A DNA stretch of 64,000 nucleotides, taken from Nitrosomonas halophila (lineage in GTDB: Bacteria > Pseudomonadota > Gammaproteobacteria > Burkholderiales > Nitrosomonadaceae). This document shows positions 57,157-64,000 of this stretch, one piece after another. The position numbers and the translations under genes are program-made. Under the pieces are notes generated by a model. It saw only the letters and a list, made by a program, of their open reading frames with translations. It did no database searches and was not told the DNA's origin. The stretch covers positions 1 to 64,000 of the forward strand of contig NZ_FNOY01000009.1 in the NCBI RefSeq assembly GCF_900107165.1. Reading direction: 5' to 3'. The number at the start of each line of letters is the position of its first letter. Position 1 is the stretch's first letter.

Positions 57157-59019
57157 GGAATTGAAACCCACCCGTAAGCTGACGGCATAAAGATTTTGTG
57201 CATCCATTTGCAGCGCGCTGCGTCGTTCCAGATCACCCAGCCGCAGCAAGGCTCGCAGTGATTCCTGCATGGTGATTTCAGAGGCATAGCGGCCAAGGCA
57301 TTTATGCCGCCCAAAGCCATGTTGCAGGTAAAGGCGGCTTTGTGGCGCTTCCTTGGCTCTTGTCCTCTGATGTTGATAGGGAACGGCATCTTCATTCCTA
57401 GTAAAATCAAAGGCAAGCGGATTGGGTGTGGCCTCCGGATCCCGCATTGCGGCGGCATAGGCGACGAATACCGTGGTTCCCCGCTGGATAAGCACGCCGC
57501 CAAGTTCGGTATTATCCTGCACGCACCGTCTCGGCAGTACCTCCCCTTGTGGTTCCAGACGCAATCCTTCCAGGGCGTATTGGCGCACGATCTTCAGGCT
57601 CTCGGCTGCTTGCGGACTGTCTGTCGGAACCTTGGCCATCGCTTGCAGGTGTTGATAGCTCGAGCCGTTTATTCCCTCGTACTTGCCTTCCTTGAGCGAT
57701 AGGATCGAGTCAACAATCCGTGCGCTGGCTTCTTCCGGATTGACGACCGCTCCCACGGCCGTGCCAAAGACATTGGTGCGGATATAGGCATCGGACAGTC
57801 GCCTGTCAAGTTCTCCTGCAGGCAATGGCCTTCCCAATACCGCTGCAAATTCCTGCTCCAGTGCTGCGGCCTGTTGCGCATCCGCCAAGCTTAGCTGTAG
57901 CCGCACTAGGCGAGTCAGCATGGTGTCAGGCACGTTTTCGCCTTGCTGGAGCTGGGCTTTGAAATGTTTGACCAGCTCGTGGATATAGGCAGTCAAATAC
58001 TCGGTTGCTTCCAGTCCTTGCTGGCGAAACTGGGCGAATAGCGGATCGGCGGGATTGGAGTTATTGAAAATATTGCGGAAAGCGTCTTTTACCCAATTGT
58101 AAAGATCCTCAGCGGTCGGTACCTTGCCGGCTTGTATCCGCTGAAAAGTAAAGGTCTGTTTTAATGCGTCATCCAAAGGGAACGATTCTCCACCTCGCAA
58201 ATCAGGCAGGCAAGCCGGCTGGCCGGTGGCGTAAAAGGGAACGCCCAGGTAATCGCTTACAATGCGCAGGGGGACGAAACGGGCAATGGTCGGCACGAAA
58301 TCGATTTCACCTTTCCCCTTGTCTTTTGCCTGCTGTGTCCAGTGTTCGGCCTCCTGTCTTGCCAGGGCGGTCAGGATTTTCTCATCCTGGCGCGAGACGA
58401 CGCGCCGCAAGAGAATATCATCGGGGAGATACCATTCCTCTTTGTCGGTGCCCAACATGAAGGGTGGAGACTGTTCGGGATTCCTGGCTTGATCATCGTT
58501 GGCCCGAATCATTTCCGGAGTGTAGGGATCTACGGTGAATAAATCGGTGCGTTCCAGGCATTTGATCACATGTGCATGTCGTACAACGATGGCTGGCCCG
58601 ACAACCGGTTTGAATACAGGCATGGTGTTTTCTGGCTGATCGAGCAGTTCTTGCAGCATTTCAAGGGGCTGGCCTCTCAGGCGGGCGGAAATTATCTGGG
58701 CAACAGCGGCGCCACGTACCTGGAGAGCGGCTTCATACGCTTTCTTATCGGTTTCATAGGCCGCGCGATCGTTTGCATAGCGGGGAGCATCGGGATCGGG
58801 CGCAGCGACTAGTGGGGTCTGTCGTTCTGCCAAAGCAATGCTGGCCAGGAAGCCTTGGGCCGGAATTTCCTCTTGCTGCTCGACTGGCTTGGGAGATGGC
58901 TGGGTGCCAGGATTGATCCATTGATGGATTTGTCTCAAGAAGCGGGTAATTGTACTGGTTATCTGGTGCAGCCACGCAAAACGACGATTCTTGGGGGGAT
59001 TCCAATTCGATTGAGCCAT
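57136..59019 (-). CDS. Long cytochrome P450
   Basis: A 627-aa P450-like heme enzyme, longer than usual because of about 100 extra N-terminal residues. The heme Cys574 lies in HGFGRHKCLGRYA, the ExxR motif is EGLRLEP, and the segment TNVFGTAVGAVVNPEEA occupies the I-helix position; the usual acid-Thr pair there is not obvious, so peroxygenase-type chemistry is possible. No signal peptide. The last six residues (QEAVRE) and the stop come from MITE copy 4. It lies between MITE copies 4 and 5, which are inverted. Confidence 0.85.
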   Translation of the reverse strand: MAQSNWNPPKNRRFAWLHQITSTITRFLRQIHQWINPGTQPSPKPVEQQEEIPAQGFLASIALAERQTPLVAAPDPDAPRYANDRAAYETDKKAYEAALQVRGAAVAQIISARLRGQPLEMLQELLDQPENTMPVFKPVVGPAIVVRHAHVIKCLERTDLFTVDPYTPEMIRANDDQARNPEQSPPFMLGTDKEEWYLPDDILLRRVVSRQDEKILTALARQEAEHWTQQAKDKGKGEIDFVPTIARFVPLRIVSDYLGVPFYATGQPACLPDLRGGESFPLDDALKQTFTFQRIQAGKVPTAEDLYNWVKDAFRNIFNNSNPADPLFAQFRQQGLEATEYLTAYIHELVKHFKAQLQQGENVPDTMLTRLVRLQLSLADAQQAAALEQEFAAVLGRPLPAGELDRRLSDAYIRTNVFGTAVGAVVNPEEASARIVDSILSLKEGKYEGINGSSYQHLQAMAKVPTDSPQAAESLKIVRQYALEGLRLEPQGEVLPRRCVQDNTELGGVLIQRGTTVFVAYAAAMRDPEATPNPLAFDFTRNEDAVPYQHQRTRAKEAPQSRLYLQHGFGRHKCLGRYASEITMQESLRALLRLGDLERRSALQMDAQNLYAVSLRVGFNSQEAVRE

Positions 59020-59116
59020 TATATTCTCCCATTTAATTGACTTGAGGCGCTGAGTGGAAATAGTGAATGCTGCTGTTAGAGAAGGCCGTTCCAGCCATTG
59101 CTTCCACCGAGCTTCC

Positions 59117-59280
59117 TGGGAGGCTGTCCGAGAATAGACTGATCTACTGCGGACGAACCTGCCAAGCGGGATTTTCGATCCTTTTCGTTGAATAGAATAA
59201 CTATTCGCCTCAAATGATCTAAAAATCCCGCTCAGCCAGCTTCGCCCTCGCTACGATCGCTATTCTCGGACAGCCTCCTA
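59117..59280 (-). mobile_element. 164-bp MITE-like element, copy 5 (in the RoxA-like stop codon)
   Basis: Inverted relative to copy 4. Right flank TA-GAG; read on the minus strand the RoxA-like gene ends ACG-CTC-TAG with the TAG made by the target TA and the element's first G. The left dinucleotide has mutated to TG. One internal base is missing compared with the others. Confidence 0.9.
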
Positions 59281-61218
59281 GAGCGTTTTCATATATTCAA
59301 TGACAGCCCGCACTTGGTCATCCGACCATTGCTGACCATAAGTATGCCCTTGATTGGCATTCCCTCGCAGCCGGGTGTCATATTCTGCAGCGTGCACACT
59401 GTCTCCAGGACCGTATTCATCCAGGGCGGGTGCTTTATCCCAGACAAAACCAACCCATGATTCATCATATTTGATGTTGCCACGAATGAAAGTAGTCGGC
59501 CGCTGGTCTGGTCGCAACAGGTGCCAGAGGGTCGGTACCGAGCCGTTATGCAGATACGGTGCTTGAGCCCAGGTGCCATGCAATACGTTAGCCTTGTACC
59601 CGGCTTTATCCGCGCGCGGTGTAATGAAGTAAGCTTCATTGTCCGCTGTGCGGCTGCCCCGTTTGGGTTGGCACCAATCACTGCCCCCACTTTCTATATA
59701 TCGTTCACATGTTTCGCGGGTGAGTTCCAGCAAACCGAGACGGGCGGTTGGAGAAATTTGCCGCGCCCGATTCATATCGGTTCCGGTGTCATAGACTTTA
59801 GGGTTCTGGGCGAAATGGCATGCCGAGGCGCATGCTTGCTCGAAAAGCGGTTTACCCTGTTCGGCCAGCGCCAGATCTACAGAAAATGGGTAGGGTGGAG
59901 GGGGTAGATCGTCAATGAAAGGATTCATGGCTTCATGTATCGGAACATTGACTTTGGACGGGTCGCCGACAGCAGAGGCGCCAGAGGCAATCACCCGTGC
60001 TTCGGCTGATTGGCTCGCATCCCAATTGGCATAGATATGATCTCGCAGGAACCACAGGGCACTGATATCGGAGGGGGCCGGGTCTCGTGGCAGCCACTGC
60101 GCAGCGGTTTCGAACAGACGCTGACCGGCTGCTTGGTATTTTGCCTCCCCTGAAAGATAATCCAGTCCTTCAAAGAAGGGGTGATCATCGGGCAAGCGTG
60201 TCAGGAAACTCTCGCGTTTCGCATGCAGCGCAACCAATCCGGCCGCAATGCCGAAAGCATCCATGCGGCCGGGCCGGGGGCCAAATATGCCAGGTGCTGG
60301 CTGACCGTCCTTGTCGTTATAGGATAAATTCGAGGCCAGTCTCAGATACATCAATTCAGTCTTGGCGGCGGATTCTATCAAGGTTTCAAGTGCATGATCG
60401 AGGCTGGCCAGAAGCCGTGCCACTTGTATTCTGGCCCGTTCGATATTGGCTGTTCGCGCTGCTGCCGTGCGCCCGCCATAAAACCAGACTGGGTCTGTCA
60501 AGAGCTTGTTTTCCAGAAAAGCAGCGATTTTGCTGGCCTCTGCCGGATTGACTTGCGTTTGTCCTGGTGTGGCTTGATCGGATGAGAGCAGGGCTTTTCC
60601 CGTCCGATAAAGCAATTCCGCATAAGCCTGTGCCTCGATTTCGGTATTGGGTGCCCCGATATAGCGCCGGACGCGGCCGTTGACATACACGCGCCCACTA
60701 TGGCAGGCGCTGCAGGAGAAAAAGACATTGTCGGTTCTTTGGTCTTCCGGGACGGAAGGATCCTGGGCCGTTACCAGTCCATAGGGCAGGGGGCGTCGTT
60801 GCTCAGCAGGCAGTAATGTCCCGCTAGCGGGGTCGTAGTCGGCTGGATGTGGACCCAAGCCGAGGTTACCGAGCGACCCTTTGCCTGCCCAGATTTCCGG
60901 GTAGAGCGCAATGACGGCCCGCAGCAAAACATAGGGTATCCCATTTAAGCCCAAGGAACTATTGGTGAACCAGGTATACCCTAGGTGATTGCTGTACCAG
61001 GGGTTGCGAGTTGCGCTATCAGTGGCTATGGGCTTAATTGTGCGGTCACTCAGGTAGGATGCCTGCTGTTGCGCGCGCAGCATGCTTTCCTGGGCCCAGT
61101 TGCGTGGAGATTGTGTTGAGAATGCTTCTCGATTGGATTCGGGTTCGGTGCAGGCGCTGATAACAATCGATACAACAGCCAATATACATGCGCTAAACAG
61201 CTTGCCATCTGTTCCCAT
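59278..61218 (-). CDS. RoxA-like diheme cytochrome c lipoprotein
   Basis: A 646-aa lipoprotein (lipobox VISAC near residue 22) of the diheme RoxA/cytochrome c peroxidase-like group. The first heme motif is CSACH at 169-173, the second is CASACH at 463-468, a CX3CH spacing. Further family segments are YLHNGSVPTLWHLL, RPTTFIRGNIKYD and WVGF near the C-terminus. RoxA-type enzymes cleave polyisoprenoid double bonds with oxygen; other members are of unknown substrate. Its stop codon is shared with MITE copy 5, and a P450 gene follows downstream. Confidence 0.83.
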   Translation of the reverse strand: MGTDGKLFSACILAVVSIVISACTEPESNREAFSTQSPRNWAQESMLRAQQQASYLSDRTIKPIATDSATRNPWYSNHLGYTWFTNSSLGLNGIPYVLLRAVIALYPEIWAGKGSLGNLGLGPHPADYDPASGTLLPAEQRRPLPYGLVTAQDPSVPEDQRTDNVFFSCSACHSGRVYVNGRVRRYIGAPNTEIEAQAYAELLYRTGKALLSSDQATPGQTQVNPAEASKIAAFLENKLLTDPVWFYGGRTAAARTANIERARIQVARLLASLDHALETLIESAAKTELMYLRLASNLSYNDKDGQPAPGIFGPRPGRMDAFGIAAGLVALHAKRESFLTRLPDDHPFFEGLDYLSGEAKYQAAGQRLFETAAQWLPRDPAPSDISALWFLRDHIYANWDASQSAEARVIASGASAVGDPSKVNVPIHEAMNPFIDDLPPPPYPFSVDLALAEQGKPLFEQACASACHFAQNPKVYDTGTDMNRARQISPTARLGLLELTRETCERYIESGGSDWCQPKRGSRTADNEAYFITPRADKAGYKANVLHGTWAQAPYLHNGSVPTLWHLLRPDQRPTTFIRGNIKYDESWVGFVWDKAPALDEYGPGDSVHAAEYDTRLRGNANQGHTYGQQWSDDQVRAVIEYMKTL

Positions 61219-61654
61219 CGCTGTTCCCCCTGTCTGCTTATGCAGAGTGAATGCATTCGTTTTGTCAGAAACAATATGAAAATCATTTACTCTTTATGTC
61301 AGTATTTGTCAACAATTATCTATCATCTAACAGCAATTAACCTGGGAGTATCAGACTGGTTAGGCCATTTCTATGCGCTCGCCGCCCGAGGTTGCCCTGA
61401 TGGAGACGGCAGCATTATGGCGTCTTCCCGTCACGCTCTGACGCTGCACCGGATTGCCTGGTTTGGGTGATATGCTATGCTGATCTCAAGCAGGATGGCA
61501 TTGTCTCATTGGTAACCACCAAATTGATGATAAGACTGATCAGGTCAGGTCCTATAATATGGCCAAAGAGCATTGCCAGTTCAACAATGCGCATAACAAG
61601 AATTGCTGTTTCCAAGTTGTTCGAAACGCGTGGCATATAAGGAAAGGAGCTTCC
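61219..61654. other. 436-bp divergent intergenic region
   Basis: Between the RoxA-like gene (minus) and the DUF3617-like gene (plus). AT-rich near 61290-61340. Short frames at 61240-61470 lack ribosome-binding sites and motifs. Promoters for both flanking genes are expected; none is sharp enough to call. Confidence 0.4.
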
Positions 61655-62170
61655 GTGTACAAATCTTTCGTCTTGCTGTTGGGCATGGTATCGAGCGCCG
61701 CCTGGGCTGGCAGCACTATTCGCGCGGGATTGTGGGAAGTCACCACGAAATCTGATCTGCTGGCATTGGTGCCTCATATTCCAACCGAGCACATGCAACA
61801 GATAACCAATCTTGCCAGGCAGTATGGACTGGAAATGCCGGAAATCCGCAATGGGGCCGCGACCTCGACGATCTGCATCACCCAGGATATGGCCGAGCAA
61901 GAGATGCCCGTCGATCTGTTTGAAAATCAGTTTGGGTGTGACGTCAAGCATGCCAGTAAGGTGGGAAATCGCTACCAGGTGGTTTTGGTCTGCAATAACG
62001 TCCAGTTCAAGGGTAAAGGTGAAGCAGTAGTCGTGTTTGCCAATCCGGAAAGCTTTACCGGTCAAGCGGAATTCGAAAGCATGATTCAGGGTAACCCGGT
62101 GCATACGCGCGCGCAAAGCAGAGGACGGTGGATTGGGCCGGATTGTACGCTTGCCCAGCCTTTGCAATAA
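61655..62170 (+). CDS. Secreted DUF3617-type protein
   Basis: 171 aa from GTG-61655, preceded by GGAAAGGAGC. Signal peptide residues 1-17 (ending SAAWAGS), then the family opening IRAGLWEVTTKSD. Three or four Cys (TSTICIT, FGCDVK, LVCNN, PDCTLAQ) may form disulfides, and the end SRGRWIGPDC is typical of DUF3617. The function is unknown; the protein is periplasmic. Confidence 0.8.
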   Translation: MYKSFVLLLGMVSSAAWAGSTIRAGLWEVTTKSDLLALVPHIPTEHMQQITNLARQYGLEMPEIRNGAATSTICITQDMAEQEMPVDLFENQFGCDVKHASKVGNRYQVVLVCNNVQFKGKGEAVVVFANPESFTGQAEFESMIQGNPVHTRAQSRGRWIGPDCTLAQPLQ

Positions 62171-62234
62171 CCCGCCTTGCCCAATCAAGCAGCTGCGCAA
62201 TCTTTACATCATTAACCTATCTGTGGAGACAAGT

Positions 62235-62708
62235 ATGTATCAGAAAATCCTGGTTCCAGTGGATGGAAGCGCCACTGCTCGCAGCGCGCTCCAGGAAGCG
62301 GTCAAACTGGCCAAGCTGATCAATGCCCGGCTTGAGCTGGTGCATGTATTCGAAGACATGCTCTATTGGCTGGATGAAGGGTATGTCAATTATGCCGAGT
62401 TGCAAGAGTCGTTCAAGAAAAGCGGTGAACAGATGCTGGCCGAGGCGAAAAGCATCGTCCAGCAGGCTGGATTGACTGCCGAGATCAAATCGCTGGAAGC
62501 AAAAGATGGACAAATCGCCCCTGCCATCGTGGCAGAGGCGGAGCGCTGGCAGGCAGAACTGATCGTGATCGGCACACATGGCCGCTCGGGTTTCAGTCGT
62601 CTGCTATTGGGGAGCGTTGCCGGGCGCGTGGTGCGCTCAGCACCTATGCCGGTTTTACTGGTTCGAGGTGGTGAGTATTCGATTGATTCTGATCAAAGGA
62701 ATGTTTAA
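62235..62708 (+). CDS. Universal stress protein (UspA family)
   Basis: 157-aa single-domain Usp. The N-terminal strand is YQKILVPVDGSATARSAL and the ATP-binding motif is GTHGRSGFSRLLLGSVAGRVVRSAPMPVLLV (G-2x-G-9x-G-S), so it probably binds ATP. ATG-62235 is preceded by GTGGAGAC. It ends on the base before the next ATG, so both may be co-transcribed. Confidence 0.92.
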   Translation: MYQKILVPVDGSATARSALQEAVKLAKLINARLELVHVFEDMLYWLDEGYVNYAELQESFKKSGEQMLAEAKSIVQQAGLTAEIKSLEAKDGQIAPAIVAEAERWQAELIVIGTHGRSGFSRLLLGSVAGRVVRSAPMPVLLVRGGEYSIDSDQRNV

Positions 62709-63482
62709 ATGAAAATTCCTCATTTTTTACGTACCCAGTTGATTCTGCCTGGCCTGTCGACCCTTCTTGTTTCGGCTGGGGCAATCGCCGAGGAGTTGGT
62801 ATGCACTCACGAATTGGGTCGTGTAATGGTTGATAATCTGCGTGTTCCACCAAACGGGATTTGCAATCTGGATGGCACGCGCGTGGAAGGAACGATCAAA
62901 GTTGAGGCTAATGCGACGCTGAACGCACAGAGAATCTCGGTGATCGGGAATATTCAGACGGAAAATGCGCGGCAAGTCAGCGTTCGTGATAGATCACGGA
63001 TAGGCGGTTCGGTGCAGCTGAAAAGTGGCGGAGGCGCAACCATCAGCGACAGCATCATTGATAGCGATCTGCAATACGACAGCAATTCGGGTCAGTTCCA
63101 GGCCCTATGGAACGATATCGGCGGGAATATCCAGATTTTCCAGAATGATGGCAGTATCGAAATCGTCAGGAATGTCATCGATGGCAACCTGCAATGCAAG
63201 GAAAACACGCAGGTACCCTTTGGCGGAGGAAATATAGTGAAAGGCACGAAGGAAGATCAATGTGCGCAATTGCTGGCCTATGTCTCGCCTGCGGAACCCT
63301 GCGCAAAATCAAGTGCAACCTTTGGTGATGGCCAGCTGCACATTCCCCGGGTCAGTGTCGCGGGCCATGCGGATGTCATTGATTACCGGGCTACACTGCG
63401 CTATGCGCCGGAATTGTCACGAAATGGAAGTCTTGTATTCGAGTTGACGGATGCAGGTGCAAATCTCAGTCAGTGTGATTGA
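62709..63482 (+). CDS. Secreted beta-helix-like protein of unknown function
   Basis: 257 aa with a signal peptide (about 1-27, ending AGAIAEE). The central part has repeated short strands with regular polar/hydrophobic alternation (VEGTIKVEANATL, RISVIGNIQTENA, SRIGGSVQLKSGGG, DSIIDSDLQYDS, NDIGGNIQIFQND, RNVIDGNLQCKE), which suggests a right-handed parallel beta-helix. Paired Cys flank it. No family was recognised. It follows the universal stress gene without a gap. Confidence 0.72.
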   Translation: MKIPHFLRTQLILPGLSTLLVSAGAIAEELVCTHELGRVMVDNLRVPPNGICNLDGTRVEGTIKVEANATLNAQRISVIGNIQTENARQVSVRDRSRIGGSVQLKSGGGATISDSIIDSDLQYDSNSGQFQALWNDIGGNIQIFQNDGSIEIVRNVIDGNLQCKENTQVPFGGGNIVKGTKEDQCAQLLAYVSPAEPCAKSSATFGDGQLHIPRVSVAGHADVIDYRATLRYAPELSRNGSLVFELTDAGANLSQCD

Positions 63483-63668
63483 CCGGCGTTATTGTACAAA
63501 AAAACGAGCACACTCGATTATGGACCTGATACCTTTGTTGATCGATCAGGGCTGGAGGACAGGGGTTGTGAGTGTTGCCAGGTTGTGAAGAAAGGGTATG
63601 ACCGCCTGCTCCCCGAGACGGTTTGGCAAACTCCGCCGTATTATTATCGCCCCTGACCAGCCGTGCGG

Positions 63669-64000
63669 TTATTTGCGCGGTTTTTCTGGATGGCATCCGC
63701 TGGCCAATAGCTGACTGAACTGCCCGGCAGCGAGCGGTTGGCTGAACAGGTTGCCTTGCCCCTCATCACAATGCTGTGTGCGCAGAAAAATGAGCTGCTC
63801 TGGTTTTTCTATCCCTTCGGCGGTGGTGCGTTGCTTGAGGCTGGCGCCCATGGCAATGGCGGCGCTGACCAGGGTGCCATTGCTGCCTCCGATAGCCTGG
63901 ATGAATGAGTGATCGATTTTCAGTATATCGATTGGCAGCCGATGCAAATGTTTCAAGCTGGAACAACCGGTGCCGAAATCATCCAAGGCCAGCTGTATGC
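63669..64000 (-). CDS. EAL-domain c-di-GMP phosphodiesterase, C-terminal part
   Basis: Open from the window edge; only the last 110 residues are visible. The EAL-domain segment LALDDFGTGCSSL, the motif ILKIDHSFI and the late AEGIEKPEQL are present, so the catalytic core visible here looks intact. It should hydrolyse cyclic di-GMP if the upstream EAL motif is intact. The start and any sensory or GGDEF domain lie outside the window. Confidence 0.9.
   Translation of the reverse strand, partial: IQLALDDFGTGCSSLKHLHRLPIDILKIDHSFIQAIGGSNGTLVSAAIAMGASLKQRTTAEGIEKPEQLIFLRTQHCDEGQGNLFSQPLAAGQFSQLLASGCHPEKPRK

Noticed and set aside
1-64000. CRISPR arrays, tRNA or rRNA genes
   Set aside because: No regularly spaced repeats, no TTC-loop tRNA patterns and no rRNA-like segments were seen in the gaps. 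The only repeated sequence family found is the MITE.

Overview
The window looks like chromosome of an ammonia-oxidising betaproteobacterium close to Nitrosomonas. The opening lines carry the 3' end of the cytochrome c554 gene (cycA) followed directly by a tetraheme NapC/NirT-type quinol cytochrome cM552 (cycB), the distal part of the hydroxylamine oxidoreductase cluster. Housekeeping gene order downstream (miaB-phoH-ybeY-corC, rpoE-rseA-mucD-lepA-lepB-rnc-era-pdxJ-acpS-nagZ, tmk-holB) is betaproteobacterial. Genes are dense on both strands. No rRNA, tRNA or CRISPR was found.

Layout. 1-800: end of the hao cluster. 960-4790: tRNA and rRNA maturation genes. 4790-5520: 0.7 kb without a convincing gene. 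5520-8560: envelope-stress module (sigma-E, anti-sigma, HtrA protease) with no rseB. 8580-15840: translation, secretion, RNA processing, vitamin B6, lipid and cell-wall recycling genes. 16060-18690: dihydrolipoamide dehydrogenase, a small coiled-coil secreted protein and AmpD. 18940-27845: tmk, holB and a two-gene AddAB-like helicase-nuclease. 27860-33360: a degenerate LpxK fused to a Trm112/YcaR domain, then an exosortase-A-type mini-cluster (acyl carrier protein, two alpha/beta hydrolases, glycosyltransferase, TPR protein). 33350-37945: hoxFUYH, an NAD-linked [NiFe] hydrogenase. 38190-43660: proA, a lipoyl-domain E3, a secreted adhesin-E-like protein and motAB. 43910-52560: a trehalose/glycogen island (glgX, treY, DUF5752, treT, treZ). 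52560-61220: a minus-strand set with a patatin-like lipoprotein, a small PEGA-like protein, an SMP-30-like protein, an NAD-dependent epimerase, a long cytochrome P450 and a RoxA-like diheme lipoprotein. 61650-63480: small secreted proteins and a universal stress protein. The right edge holds the end of an EAL-domain protein.

The most striking structure is a non-coding, hairpin-forming repeat of about 165 bp with 19-bp terminal inverted repeats. It occurs five times (18706, 24192, 43656, 56992, 59117). The flanks fit insertion into CTAG with duplication of TA, as described for IS630-type transposition. Both ends begin with GG, so an inserted copy recreates CTAG; insertion into a TAG stop codon therefore leaves the protein unchanged. 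Two copies sit exactly on TAG stops (motB and the RoxA-like gene). A third sits where the P450 stop appears to have been, and a later TAG to CAG change lets the P450 read six codons further to a stop supplied by the repeat. This looks like a MITE family using stop codons as harmless landing sites.

Other points of interest are the LpxK-like protein that has lost its P-loop and other kinase motifs while being fused to a zinc-ribbon domain, the CX3CH heme motif in the RoxA-like protein, and the extremely acidic tail of CycB.
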